This document shows, in pieces, positions 26,107 to 34,624 of a DNA stretch of 64,000 nt; positions within the stretch are counted from its first letter, which is position 1; the number at the start of each line of letters is the position of its first letter. The notes beneath the pieces were generated by a model. The model was not told the origin of the DNA. It saw nothing but the letters and a program-made list of their open reading frames with translations, and did not search any database. Source of the DNA: Yoonia sp. SS1-5 (GTDB lineage Bacteria > Pseudomonadota > Alphaproteobacteria > Rhodobacterales > Rhodobacteraceae); NCBI RefSeq assembly GCF_038443705.2, contig NZ_CP151764.2, positions 248,001-312,000 of the forward strand, written 5' to 3'. Made by a program: the position numbers and the translations under genes.

Positions 26107-27039
26107 TTAGCCGTGCATCTGGTATGTGAACGGCACGAAGCGGAAACCGTCTTCGCGGGTCTCAACATGGCCGACGCCTGGGAATGGCATGTGGTAGCCA
26201 ATCATCGGGATTTTGTCGGCTGCGAGCATGCCCAGAACTTCGCGACGTGACTTGGACGCCATGTCTGTGTCGCCGTCGAAACCAAAGGCCCAATCCGGTT
26301 TTGCGAAAGACCAAACATAGTGGTTCGCAAGATCGGCGGTCAGCATGATCTGTTGGCCTTGGCTTTCGAGCATAAAGCAGAGGTGGCCAGGGGAGTGCCC
26401 GAAGGACTCGATGGCCGCGATCCCTGAAACCGTCGTTTCACCGGCACCAATGAACGTGGTTTTCTCGGCCAGCGGCGTGAACATCATTTTCACGAGCTTG
26501 GCAGGCAGCATGTCGAGCGGCATCTTTTTCCAAAAGTCATACTCTACAGCACCGGCAACATAGCGCGCGTTCGGGAAGGTTGGGCGGCCCTCGGACATCA
26601 AGCCGCCGATGTGATCTGGGTGAAGGTGTGTGATGATCACAACGTCGATGGACTCTGGTGAAACGCCTGCCTCAGCTAAAGAAGCGGTCAGACCGCCTTT
26701 GCCCATGCCCGCATCAATCAAGATGCGCTCTTTGGGTGTCTCAATAAGTGTGGGCGTGATGAAGAACTGCAATTCCTCGATGGACAGGAAGTTGTCTTTA
26801 GACACCTGTTCCCACTCGGCCTGTGGAACCTCTTTGGCGTATTCGCTCTTTGGGTCGTTCTGTAGGCCAGTCACATCAAGCAGCGACGTGATTTTGAAGT
26901 CGCCCATGTAGAACGCCCGAGAAACACGCGGTGTCGGAACACCTGTTGTCGGCGTATCTGGGTTGATCGCATCTGCAAGGTGCGCAGGCAGGCCGGGAGG
27001 GGACATGCGGTTGTTGGGATCGAAAGCTGGTTTGTTCAT
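26107..27039 (-). CDS. Metallo-beta-lactamase-fold hydrolase (cytoplasmic paralogue)
   Basis: A 310-residue MBL enzyme with complete metal motifs: HLHPDHIGG, FGHSPGH, TADLANH and GYHMPFPG. It is closely similar along its length to the Tat-exported enzyme at 21598-22536, but its N-terminus (MNKPAFDPNNRM) has no signal peptide. I start at ATG 27039, preceded by AAGGAC. It is the first gene of a seven-gene operon and lies directly downstream of the paired operators at 27078-27125. The pair suggests one hydrolase on each side of the inner membrane acting on the same compound. Confidence 0.87.
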   Translation of the reverse strand: MNKPAFDPNNRMSPPGLPAHLADAINPDTPTTGVPTPRVSRAFYMGDFKITSLLDVTGLQNDPKSEYAKEVPQAEWEQVSKDNFLSIEELQFFITPTLIETPKERILIDAGMGKGGLTASLAEAGVSPESIDVVIITHLHPDHIGGLMSEGRPTFPNARYVAGAVEYDFWKKMPLDMLPAKLVKMMFTPLAEKTTFIGAGETTVSGIAAIESFGHSPGHLCFMLESQGQQIMLTADLANHYVWSFAKPDWAFGFDGDTDMASKSRREVLGMLAADKIPMIGYHMPFPGVGHVETREDGFRFVPFTYQMHG

Positions 27040-27077
27040 TTGGTATGTCCTTCGTTTTCGTTCTAGTGAAGTCGTCG

Positions 27078-27125
27078 TGACTGGATAGTCAGTCATCTAT
27101 ATCATCGTGACTGGACGTCCAGTCA
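27078..27125. promoter_or_regulatory. Paired TetR-type operators upstream of the MBL-MFS operon
   Basis: TGACTGGATAGTCAGTCA is at 27078-27095 and TGACTGGACGTCCAGTCA, a perfect palindrome, at 27108-27125. Order, 30-bp period and 12-bp spacer length equal those of the pair at 22581-22628, so the two promoters are probably copies of one ancestor. Confidence 0.82.
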
Positions 27126-27276
27126 TATATTCATTTTTCTTCGTAGAAATTCCTTAAGTAATTGATTTTAATCAAATAAAAATATGGTTTGAAGGAGAAC
27201 TGATATCAGTTCTCGATTGAGTCACGAAACGCAAAGAGAATGACGGTGCAGATTACTTCTTGTTTTAGAATTACAA

Positions 27277-27305
27277 ATGCCCGCCTACTACAACGCGACG
27301 GGCAT
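27277..27305 (-). terminator. Possible terminator after the TetR gene
   Basis: ATGCCCG (27277-27283) and CGGGCAT (27299-27305) can pair around a 15-nt loop. On the minus strand the stem is followed by TTTGTAATT. It lies about 30 bases after the TetR stop, which fits a weak terminator. Confidence 0.4.
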
Positions 27306-27334
27306 CGACAAAGGAGAATGAAAAGGAATGAAAT

Positions 27335-27931
27335 TCATGCGGGCACAAGTCCGCGATGAACCATATTGAGCGCTTGTTCGCGAATTTTCGCAAATCGTTG
27401 TTTTGGGAGGCTGAACAATCCTCGATGCAAAATCAGGCCATCAACAACCGAGGCGAGGGCCCTGCCAAAATGGGCGGGATCGATATCGCTATGAACCAGT
27501 TTCTTGGACTGTAGGTATCCGATCTGCGCTTCGTAATTGAGGCCCAGTTGTTCGAAGAATTCTCCAAGCTTTGTGACAACGGGGTCACCATCCAGGCTTG
27601 GGCCAAACATCTCATAGAACAAACGAATGAGGCGGGTTGCATCGTCCGGAATTGTCGTGCTGTTTCTGAGTCGATCCATCATCTCTTCAAGAGTTTCAGG
27701 ATTGCTTTGTGTCATAAGATTCGCTTGCAACCTCTCAAAGTGCCGGTCAACGATTGCGACTGCGATACTTTCTTTGTTCTTGAAATAGAGATATAGGGTA
27801 CCTTTAGCGACACCTGCGCCTTCTGCCACATCAGCGATGGTCGCCGAATGGTATCCCTTTTCAATGTATACTTCCGTCGCTGCATTTAACAGACTGTTCT
27901 GCATTGCCTCGCGATCAACGATTTTGGCCAT
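27335..27931 (-). CDS. TetR/AcrR-family regulator of the two MBL-efflux operons
   Basis: A 198-residue regulator with an N-terminal helix-turn-helix (about residues 10-55: NAATEVYIEKGYHSATIADVAEGAGVAKGTLYLYFKNKE) and a helical ligand domain. An operator copy (27981-27998) lies about 50 bases before its start, and four further copies precede the MBL-RND and MBL-MFS operons, all on the same strand. It is therefore the likely repressor of all three units, released by the compound that the hydrolases or pumps handle. Confidence 0.9.
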   Translation of the reverse strand: MAKIVDREAMQNSLLNAATEVYIEKGYHSATIADVAEGAGVAKGTLYLYFKNKESIAVAIVDRHFERLQANLMTQSNPETLEEMMDRLRNSTTIPDDATRLIRLFYEMFGPSLDGDPVVTKLGEFFEQLGLNYEAQIGYLQSKKLVHSDIDPAHFGRALASVVDGLILHRGLFSLPKQRFAKIREQALNMVHRGLVPA

Positions 27932-27980
27932 GACAGAAATCTCCTTGGTGAATAATGAGGTATGTCAGGCCAGATATACA

Positions 27981-27998
27981 TGACTGGACGGTCAGTCA
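27981..27998. promoter_or_regulatory. TetR autoregulatory operator
   Basis: TGACTGGACGGTCAGTCA shares both arms TGACTGGA and TCAGTCA with the four operators at 22581-22628 and 27078-27125. It lies just upstream of the TetR start codon. Confidence 0.75.
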
Positions 27999-28087
27999 AG
28001 GCACTAGGGTTACTTTATGTTGTGGGCAGCCCATTTGAACATCGCGAGGAGGGCGATGCCGGCAGATTTAGCGTTCGTGGACCACAA

Positions 28088-28125
28088 GGCCCCATCGGAA
28101 GGTTTCTTCGTAGAACCACGCTAAG
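28088..28125 (+). repeat. Tn3 left terminal inverted repeat
   Basis: 38 bp beginning GGCCCCATCGGAAGG and ending CACGCTAAG, the typical Tn3 inner end. It matches the reverse complement of the right repeat except for one C/G difference. Confidence 0.93.
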
Positions 28126-28148
28126 GGGGAACGAAAACTGAACATGGC

Positions 28149-28715
28149 TTATGGTGTAGCGTTTCTGATCACCTTGTAAGCTGTTGATCTGCCTATGCCG
28201 AGGTGTTTTGCGGCCTGGGCGACGGATTGTCCTGCGCTGACGAGATCCTGGAGGGCTGAGATTGTCTCGGGTTGCAATGGTGGGCGCCCAGGGTTGCGAC
28301 CATGCTTTCGGGCGTTGATCAGGCCATCTTTGGTGCGCTCTGAGATCAGGCGGCGCTCGAAATGCGCGATGGCCCCGAACACGTGGAATACGAGTTCGCC
28401 AGCGGCAGATGTCGTGTCGATCCGCTCTTCAAGGCTGATCAGGTTGATCTCTCTGGCCTTCAGGTCATCGACGGTTTCCAGCAGCTCCTTGAGCGAGCGT
28501 CCCAAACGATCAAGGCGGATAACGGCGAGGGTGTCGTTGGGGCGCGCCTGATCAAGCAGTTCTGTTAGCCCAGGTCGGTTGAACGTCTTGCCGGAGATCA
28601 CGTCCTCGAACACGCGAATAGCGCCGTGTTGTAGCAACCGGTCTTTTTGGCCGGACAGGTCTTGGTCGGCGGTGGAGACTCTTGCGTATCCGAGGATGTC
28701 GCCAGTGCGTGTCAT
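28149..28715 (-). CDS. tnpR: Tn3-family resolvase (serine recombinase)
   Basis: This 188-residue protein resolves cointegrates at res. The catalytic domain has GYARVSTADQDLSGQ (Ser about residue 14) and the conserved RLDRLGRSLKELL segment. The C-terminal helix-turn-helix is at about 150-188 (GQSVAQAAKHLGIGRSTAYK). It ends 23 bases inside the left inverted repeat and is divergent from tnpA. Confidence 0.93.
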   Translation of the reverse strand: MTRTGDILGYARVSTADQDLSGQKDRLLQHGAIRVFEDVISGKTFNRPGLTELLDQARPNDTLAVIRLDRLGRSLKELLETVDDLKAREINLISLEERIDTTSAAGELVFHVFGAIAHFERRLISERTKDGLINARKHGRNPGRPPLQPETISALQDLVSAGQSVAQAAKHLGIGRSTAYKVIRNATP

Positions 28716-28855
28716 GGTGTCGCCAAAACGGCCGTTTTGTGGCCTGACTTCACGTCATCGATGTGATCCTGAATTGGCGTGGAAAATATGTCTTTTTATT
28801 GGTCTCCATAATATTCGAGGTCTTCAAACGTGCAACTACGTTTTGAGGACACCTT
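28716..28855. other. Putative res site / divergent promoters of tnpR-tnpA
   Basis: This 140-bp gap between divergent tnpR and tnpA is where Tn3-type res sites lie. It contains a perfect 16-bp palindrome CAAAACGGCCGTTTTG (28724-28739) and an AT-rich stretch CCATAATATTCGAGG that could be the crossover core. The exact subsites cannot be set by eye. Confidence 0.5.
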
Positions 28856-31807
28856 ATGGCCCGCCGACTACTTTCTTCCCGCGCGCATGCAGACCTCTTC
28901 GAGGTGCCGACAGATCCTGATGCTTTGATCCGCCATTATCTGCTGAGCGGGGACGACATTGACCTGATCCGCACTCGACGTCGCGCCGAAAACCTCCTTG
29001 GTGTCGCGGTGCATATTTGTCTGCTGCGCTACCCGGGCTTCGGGTGGAGCGACGGCATCATGCCGCCAGCGGAACTGATCACTTGGCTTGCTGAACAACT
29101 TCAGGTGGAGGCTTGTACTCTCGACGAATATGCCATCAGGCGGAATACGCGGCACGAACATCATGCCGTCGCGATGCGCCACTTGGGGCTTGCCCCTTTC
29201 GGACCTGAACATGTCCAGCAAGCGGAGGATGTCGCCACGAGGGCGGCCTTCGCGACGGATCACGGCGTGAAGATTGTTGAGACGCTGGTCGGGGAGCTGC
29301 GCAAGCAGCATCTGGTGTTGCCGAGCGTGGATACGCTCGAGCGCCTTGCGCTGAAAGGGCGGGCCCGCGCCCGGCGCGAGGCTGCCGCCGCGCTGTTTGA
29401 TGCTCTCTCACCGGAGCAACGTGTCCAGTTGCAGGCGCTTTTGGTCAATGATCCATCGGTTGGGCAAACGCGTCTCACGTGGTTGCGGGGCTATCCGTAT
29501 TCGACCAGTCCGGCCAGCATGACCGCGCTTCTGGATCGCTTGAACTATCTGCGATCGCTGAATTTACCGCCAAACCTTGGGCACGGCCTCCACCCCGACC
29601 GGCTGCTCAAGTTCGCGCGCGAGGGCGCTGTGGCCCCTGTGAGCTTGCTGAACGATTTTGGCGAACGACGGCGGATTGCAACGCTCGCGGCGCAGATGGC
29701 GGATTTATCCATCACGATCACCGACGCGACCATCGCCATGTTCGAGCGACTGACAGGCCAGCTCTTCTCACGTTCCCGCAATCGCCAAGAGGAGGTCTGG
29801 CGCATGGGAAAAACCCGGGTTGGCAAGCTGATGCAGCTCTTTGGCGCGTCCATTGATGCCATGGCCCGCGCACAAGATCTGGGGCAAGATCCCTTTGCTG
29901 CGTTGGATGCTGATGTCGGATGGGAAACTCTCTTGGGCAAGCGTGACGAAATCGCTGGTTTCGGAGAGCTGGCAACGAGTGACCCGCTCGCTCTGGCGGC
30001 TGAGCGCTACGCCTATATGCGCAAGTTTGCCCCTGCATTCCTTGAGGCTTTCGAGTTCAAGGCCACCGATGCGGGGGATGACCTCAAGGACGCAATCGCC
30101 TTGCTGCGCGAACAGAACCGCACAGGTAAACGCAAGTTGCCCGATGATCCGCCCATGCCCTTCGCGGCCAAACATTGGTCGTCGCTGATCGTCCAGGATG
30201 GTCAGCCACAACGGCGTGTGTACGAGACCGCCGTTGTGTCCACCTTGCGCGAGCGCCTGCGCGCCGGGGATATCTGGGTCGACGGAAGCCGTGAGTATCG
30301 CCGGTTCGACAGCTACCTGAAGCCCCGGGACAAGGCTGAAACCATTATGCGGAATGCGGGCTTCGAGACAGATCCGGAAGCATGGTTGTCTGATCGGCGA
30401 GTGACGATTGAGAAACGTTTTGACCAAGTAGAGCGCGTCCTGAAGCGCAAGGCGCTCTCTGGTGTCCGAATTGAGCGCGGGCGATTGAAGATTACGCCGC
30501 ATGACGCGGTCACACCGCCCGCCGCCGTGCGACTGGAACGGGCGATTGATGCCGTGATGCCCCGCATCCGCATCACGGAGTTGCTCTGGGAGGTAAACGC
30601 GCAGACCGGGTTCCTTGATGCCTTCACTGACCTGCGGTCTGGCAAGCAGCACGATGAACCTGCCGCCGTTCTGGCCACGATCCTGGCCGGGGCCACCAAT
30701 CTCGGCCTGGAGCGGATGGCCCATGCCTCATCGCGTGTCAGCCACGCGCAGCTGACTTGGGCGCAGACATGGTATCTTCGGCCGGAGACATTCGCGGATG
30801 CCTTGGGGCGTATCGTCGACGCCCATCATGGTTTGCCCTTCGCGCAGCACTGGGGTGCGGCGGAGCACAGCTCATCGGACGGCCAGTTCTTTGCTGCCAA
30901 TCGCGGCAGCGGGCTCATCAACGCGAAATACGGGCCTGATCCCGGCCTGAAACTCTATTCCTTCCTGTCGGGCCAGTACGGATCCTTCCATTCCAGCGTC
31001 ATCGGGGCAACGGCAGGCGAAGCCCCTTTCGTGCTTGATGGCCTCCTGACCAACCCGGCCAGCTTCGACCCACTTGTACATTACACAGATACCGGCGGCG
31101 TGTCGGACCACGTCTTCGCCCTGTTCCATCTCTTGGGGATGACCTTTGCCCCGCGCCTGCGCGACTTTCCTGACCGGCGGCTGGCATGCTTCGGGAGCGC
31201 GAAGGCGTGGCCCACTCTGTCCTCCCTCATTGGGAGGCCAATCAACGAAGAGGTGATCCGGCAGCATTGGGGCGATATCATGCGGCTCGCGGCCAGCATC
31301 CGCGACAAGTCTCTCAAACCGTCTGAAATCCTGCGCAAGCTTGGGGCGTACCGCCAGCAAAACCGGCTATATCTCGCCCTGGGTGAAATCGGCCGGATCG
31401 AGCGCACACTCTTCATGCTCGACTGGATCGAGAGCGCCGACCTACGCATGGAATGCCACGCTGGCCTGAACAAAGGAGAAGCGCGCCACTCATTGGCCAG
31501 GGCCGTCTTTGCCCACGCCCAAGGGCGCATTCATGACCGCTCTGACGCGGCCCAACAAAAACGGGCCATGGCGCTCAACCCCGTCATCGCCGCCATCACG
31601 TTTTGGAACACGATTTACATGGGCAAGGCCGCCAACCACCTCGCGCAGAACAGCCCCCTCTATGACGCCAAGCTGCTTGCGCATACCTCGCCGCTCGGAT
31701 GGGAGCACGTCATCCTATCAGGCGACTTCGATTGGCATTCCGGGGCCGCCGACCGCAAAATTGCGCGGCCACTGAACATCAGGCCAGCCAGAGACTGGGG
31801 AACCTGA
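28856..31807 (+). CDS. tnpA: Tn3-family transposase
   Basis: This 983-residue DDE transposase is of normal length for the family. The N-terminal DUF4158-type domain contains LLSGDDIDLIRTRRRAENLLGVA. The C-terminal catalytic domain contains FAQHWGAAEHSSSDGQFFAANRGSG, YSFLSGQYGSFHSSVIGATAGEAPFVLDG and YTDTGGVSDHVFALFHLLG. The stop is 22 bases before the right inverted repeat. No frameshift is seen, so the element should be active. It is only distantly related to the truncated transposase at 43637. Confidence 0.95.
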   Translation: MARRLLSSRAHADLFEVPTDPDALIRHYLLSGDDIDLIRTRRRAENLLGVAVHICLLRYPGFGWSDGIMPPAELITWLAEQLQVEACTLDEYAIRRNTRHEHHAVAMRHLGLAPFGPEHVQQAEDVATRAAFATDHGVKIVETLVGELRKQHLVLPSVDTLERLALKGRARARREAAAALFDALSPEQRVQLQALLVNDPSVGQTRLTWLRGYPYSTSPASMTALLDRLNYLRSLNLPPNLGHGLHPDRLLKFAREGAVAPVSLLNDFGERRRIATLAAQMADLSITITDATIAMFERLTGQLFSRSRNRQEEVWRMGKTRVGKLMQLFGASIDAMARAQDLGQDPFAALDADVGWETLLGKRDEIAGFGELATSDPLALAAERYAYMRKFAPAFLEAFEFKATDAGDDLKDAIALLREQNRTGKRKLPDDPPMPFAAKHWSSLIVQDGQPQRRVYETAVVSTLRERLRAGDIWVDGSREYRRFDSYLKPRDKAETIMRNAGFETDPEAWLSDRRVTIEKRFDQVERVLKRKALSGVRIERGRLKITPHDAVTPPAAVRLERAIDAVMPRIRITELLWEVNAQTGFLDAFTDLRSGKQHDEPAAVLATILAGATNLGLERMAHASSRVSHAQLTWAQTWYLRPETFADALGRIVDAHHGLPFAQHWGAAEHSSSDGQFFAANRGSGLINAKYGPDPGLKLYSFLSGQYGSFHSSVIGATAGEAPFVLDGLLTNPASFDPLVHYTDTGGVSDHVFALFHLLGMTFAPRLRDFPDRRLACFGSAKAWPTLSSLIGRPINEEVIRQHWGDIMRLAASIRDKSLKPSEILRKLGAYRQQNRLYLALGEIGRIERTLFMLDWIESADLRMECHAGLNKGEARHSLARAVFAHAQGRIHDRSDAAQQKRAMALNPVIAAITFWNTIYMGKAANHLAQNSPLYDAKLLAHTSPLGWEHVILSGDFDWHSGAADRKIARPLNIRPARDWGT

Positions 31808-31829
31808 TTGTGTTCGCTGGAAGTTCTTC

Positions 31830-31867
31830 CTTAGCGTGGTTCTACGAACAAACCTTCCGATGGGGCC
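31830..31867 (-). repeat. Tn3 right terminal inverted repeat
   Basis: 38 bp, reading CTTAGCGTGGTTCTACGAA inward to outward on the plus strand and ending GATGGGGCC. It is followed immediately by the CACAA target duplicate at 31868-31872. Confidence 0.93.
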
Positions 31868-31956
31868 CACAAGAGCGCAGCCGATGGTTGCGTCACTGAC
31901 ACGGTATGGCGTCTATGCATACTTCGACCCATCTGGTCAATTTGGCTGCCATCGAA

Positions 31957-32949
31957 TTAGCGGTCCGTCCTGTCAGGACGCTGCGCATGTAGATAAGGCG
32001 TTTCACCGAATTCCGACCTGAAGACTTTTGAAAAATGAGAGGAAGAAGTGAAACCTGTGGCAAGCGCAACCTGGATGATCGACATGTCAGTTGTTGAAAG
32101 CAAGTTTTTAGCTTGATCAAGCCGGAGCCGTTTGTAATGCCGCCCCGGAGAATGCCCAATGTACTTACGAAAAATCCGTTCGATTTGTCTTACCGATACG
32201 CCAATCAGATGCGCAATCTCAGGTGTAGTAAGAGGCTCTTCGATGTTGGCCGTCATCAATTCTAATGTCCGCAGCAAAATCTGATTTCTCGTTCCGTAAC
32301 GGATGTGATTGGGCATTCTTTGCAATTCGCCTTGCGCACGCACCCTGGGCAGGACCAATTGATCGGCGATGGCGCGTGCAAAGTCCGCGTCATGGTCTTG
32401 TTTGATAAGATGAAGCATGAGTTCCGCTCCAGCTGTTCCGCCTGACGCAGTAAACGGTCGACCGTTTGCGCAGAAAGCCTCTTCGCTGAGGTTTATGTCG
32501 CGGAAGTTTTCGCGGAACAGCGGGTAGTACTCCCAATGAACTGAGCATGAATGATCACTCAGAAGACCTGCTTGTGCTAGTATGTAAGCCCCAGAACATA
32601 GCGCCCCAAGTTGAACGCCGTGCCTATGTTGAAGCCGTAAGTAGTTATAGAGCCGGTCGTCGCCCTTCGATTGGGCGTTAACACCTGAAACGACATAGAG
32701 CTTTGTTCTTTGTCGCAAGTTCCGGAGCTCTGAATCGACTAGGGTGACCAGACCGTTCGAACTCGTTTGGTTTTCGCCCTGCGGTGACATCAAAGACCAA
32801 CGATAAAGCTCCTGTTCGCTCAGCAGGTTCGCAACCCGCAAGACCTCAATGCTCGAAGACAACGCGAGGTGCGTAAACCCCTCCAAAAGGAGAAATACAA
32901 ACTCCTCTGGCTCTCTTGGGAAGCGAAGATTCTGGAATGAGTTTTTCAC
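31957..32949 (-). CDS. GlxA-type transcriptional regulator (DJ-1/PfpI + AraC HTH)
   Basis: A regulator of about 330 residues. It has an amidotransferase-like N-terminal domain (FVFLLLEGFTHLALSSSIEVLRVAN, GALCSGAYILAQAGLL) and a C-terminal AraC-type double helix-turn-helix (IAHLIGVSVRQIERIFRKYIGHSPGRHYKRLRLDQA). Such regulators often control carnitine, betaine or dimethylglycine catabolism. It is divergent from the GntR gene and the quaternary-amine operon. The start is uncertain: I choose GTG 32949, since the open frame extends to 33033 but would overlap the GntR start. Confidence 0.82.
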   Translation of the reverse strand: MKNSFQNLRFPREPEEFVFLLLEGFTHLALSSSIEVLRVANLLSEQELYRWSLMSPQGENQTSSNGLVTLVDSELRNLRQRTKLYVVSGVNAQSKGDDRLYNYLRLQHRHGVQLGALCSGAYILAQAGLLSDHSCSVHWEYYPLFRENFRDINLSEEAFCANGRPFTASGGTAGAELMLHLIKQDHDADFARAIADQLVLPRVRAQGELQRMPNHIRYGTRNQILLRTLELMTANIEEPLTTPEIAHLIGVSVRQIERIFRKYIGHSPGRHYKRLRLDQAKNLLSTTDMSIIQVALATGFTSSSHFSKVFRSEFGETPYLHAQRPDRTDR

Positions 32950-32992
32950 AGGCTTGTGCGTTTTTTCTTCGTTGACGTTGTTTGTATTGTAT

Positions 32993-33002
32993 TTGTATAC
33001 AA
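32993..33002. promoter_or_regulatory. GntR-type operator candidate
   Basis: TTGTATACAA is a perfect 10-bp palindrome within an AT-rich stretch carrying further TGTAT/ATACAAT half-sites (32982-33003). It lies 19 bases before the GntR start and between the divergent regulator genes. Similar TTGTATACAA sites are known for FadR/VanR-like GntR regulators. Confidence 0.5.
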
Positions 33003-33021
33003 TAAGTATAGGAGAAAGATA

Positions 33022-33726
33022 ATGCCAAAACACAAAAAAGCCTTTTGTGCTGCTGATCTCAAGGATCGCATTCTGACCCTGGATATCGTGCCCGGGAGTG
33101 ATCTTGATGAAGCCAGCCTAGCAGAGGAGTACGGCATTTCTCGGACACCGCTGCGCGAAATTCTGCACCGTCTTGCTGGGGGGGGCTTGGTTAGGCTTGA
33201 AGAAAATCGCGGCGCAAAAGTCGAGTCGATGGACATCGCGACGATGCGCGTTTTCTTCCAAACCGCGCCATTGGTCTATTGTTCGATCGCAAGACAAGCT
33301 GCCGAAAACAGGACTTCGCGTCAGCTCGCTGAGCTGAAAGATATCCAGATGCGGTTTTCCGAAAAAGCAAAAGAAGGGGAGGCCGCCCAGGCTGGCCTAC
33401 TGAACCATGCTTTTCATGAGCAAATTGGCCATATGGCGCGGAACCCATATCTGCTAGCGGGGCTGAAGCGGATGTTGGTCGATCATACCCGACTAGGGCA
33501 AACATTCTTTGCGCCACAGTCTGAGGCCGATAAATCCCGTGTCGTCAAAGCCGTAGAGCAACATGACGCAATGATTTCCGCCGTTGAGGCGCAAGAACCA
33601 GCCTTAGCTACTGATTTGACATTGCAACACTGGGACCTTTCTCGCGACCAACTAGAGAAATACGTCCGGCCCGATCCGCTTCCACTAGACGTGATCTCAA
33701 TGAAAGACAAACGCAATGCGCTTTGA
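33022..33726 (+). CDS. GntR-family regulator (FCD/FadR subfamily)
   Basis: A 234-residue regulator with an N-terminal winged helix (LKDRILTLDIVPGSDLDEASLAEEYGISRTPLREILHRLAGGGLV) and a helical FCD ligand domain. ATG 33022 is preceded by GGAGAAAG. It is the first gene of the amine operon and overlaps the DapA-like gene by 11 bases, so it is probably autoregulated from the site at 32993 and represses the catabolic genes when the substrate is absent. Confidence 0.9.
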   Translation: MPKHKKAFCAADLKDRILTLDIVPGSDLDEASLAEEYGISRTPLREILHRLAGGGLVRLEENRGAKVESMDIATMRVFFQTAPLVYCSIARQAAENRTSRQLAELKDIQMRFSEKAKEGEAAQAGLLNHAFHEQIGHMARNPYLLAGLKRMLVDHTRLGQTFFAPQSEADKSRVVKAVEQHDAMISAVEAQEPALATDLTLQHWDLSRDQLEKYVRPDPLPLDVISMKDKRNAL

Positions 33727-34624
33727 AGGCATCTACACACCAATTGTAACCCCGTATTTCGATGATTTTTCCTGCAATGAAGACGCTCTCGAAAAGACAG
33801 TCGAACATCTGATTGGAGCGGGTGTTCATGGCATCATCGTGGCTGGGTCGACCGGCGAATACTATGCACAGACCGAACAAGAGCGGATCTGGATGATGAA
33901 CCGCTGCGCCGAATTGATTAAGGGTCGAGTGCCAATGATCGTGGGCACCGGCGCGATCAGGACAGAAGATAGCGTCCGTTTCGCGGAGGCGGCGAAAGCG
34001 GCAGGGGCCGATGCGCTCTTGATAGCAACCCCACCCTACGCTTACCCGACAGGCCGCGAAATTGCACTGCACGCTTTAGCCATTGATCGTGCGGCAAACC
34101 TCCCTGTGATGCTATACAACTATCCCGGCCGAATGTCAGTCAACATGGACGAAGAAACGCTGGATAGATTAGGTCGTTCTCCCAATTTCTGCGCAATCAA
34201 AGAAAGCTCTGGTGATATCAACCGTGTCCATATGCTGGCGCGCGATTATCCGCATATTGGGCTCTCGTGCGGTATGGACGACCAAGCGTTGGAATTCTTC
34301 GCATGGGGCGCTCGGTCATGGGTTTGTGCCGGGTCCAACTTCGCCCCGGAGGCCCACATTGCGCTCTATAAAGCCTGCGCCGTAGAAGGTGACTTTACCA
34401 AAGGGCGCGCCATTATGTCAGCGATGTTGCCATTGATGAGCGTGCTTGAGCAGGGCGGTAAGTTTGTCCAATGCATCAAATACGGGCTTACACTGCGCGG
34501 CATCGACGCCGGTCCGCCGCGGAAGCCACTACAACCGCTTAACAAGGATGACAAACGGCAACTGGCCGAAGTGATCCGCACCATGAACACCACAATTTCC
34601 AAAATCATCGGAGAGGCGATATGA
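33716..34624 (+). CDS. Dihydrodipicolinate synthase-family lyase/deaminase (DapA-like)
   Basis: A 302-residue Schiff-base aldolase-fold enzyme: GSTGEYYAQT substrate loop, Y134 in YNYPGR, and the Schiff-base lysine K162 in CAIKESS. Within a catabolic operon it is unlikely to be the lysine-biosynthetic enzyme. Family members in such settings act as keto-acid aldolases, dehydratases or the deaminase of hydroxyproline catabolism. It overlaps GntR upstream and the aldehyde dehydrogenase downstream (ATGA). Confidence 0.88.
   Translation: MRFEGIYTPIVTPYFDDFSCNEDALEKTVEHLIGAGVHGIIVAGSTGEYYAQTEQERIWMMNRCAELIKGRVPMIVGTGAIRTEDSVRFAEAAKAAGADALLIATPPYAYPTGREIALHALAIDRAANLPVMLYNYPGRMSVNMDEETLDRLGRSPNFCAIKESSGDINRVHMLARDYPHIGLSCGMDDQALEFFAWGARSWVCAGSNFAPEAHIALYKACAVEGDFTKGRAIMSAMLPLMSVLEQGGKFVQCIKYGLTLRGIDAGPPRKPLQPLNKDDKRQLAEVIRTMNTTISKIIGEAI

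Larger units (their letters stand above)
28088..31867 (+). mobile_element. Minimal Tn3-family transposon (tnpR + tnpA), complete
   Basis: A 3780-bp element with 38-bp terminal inverted repeats (28088-28125 and 31830-31867) differing at one position. It is flanked on both sides by the 5-bp target duplication CACAA (28083-28087 and 31868-31872). It contains only divergent tnpR and tnpA with a 140-bp gap that should hold the res site, and no passenger genes. The intact repeats and target duplication point to a recent insertion into the space between the TetR gene and the GlxA-type gene. Confidence 0.95.

Noticed and set aside
28045..31957. A 39-codon ORF (MPADLAFVDHK...) that appears if the Tn3 transposon is removed at CACAA
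   Set aside because: AGGAGG precedes its ATG, but it is too short and its sequence resembles no known protein; it may be chance.
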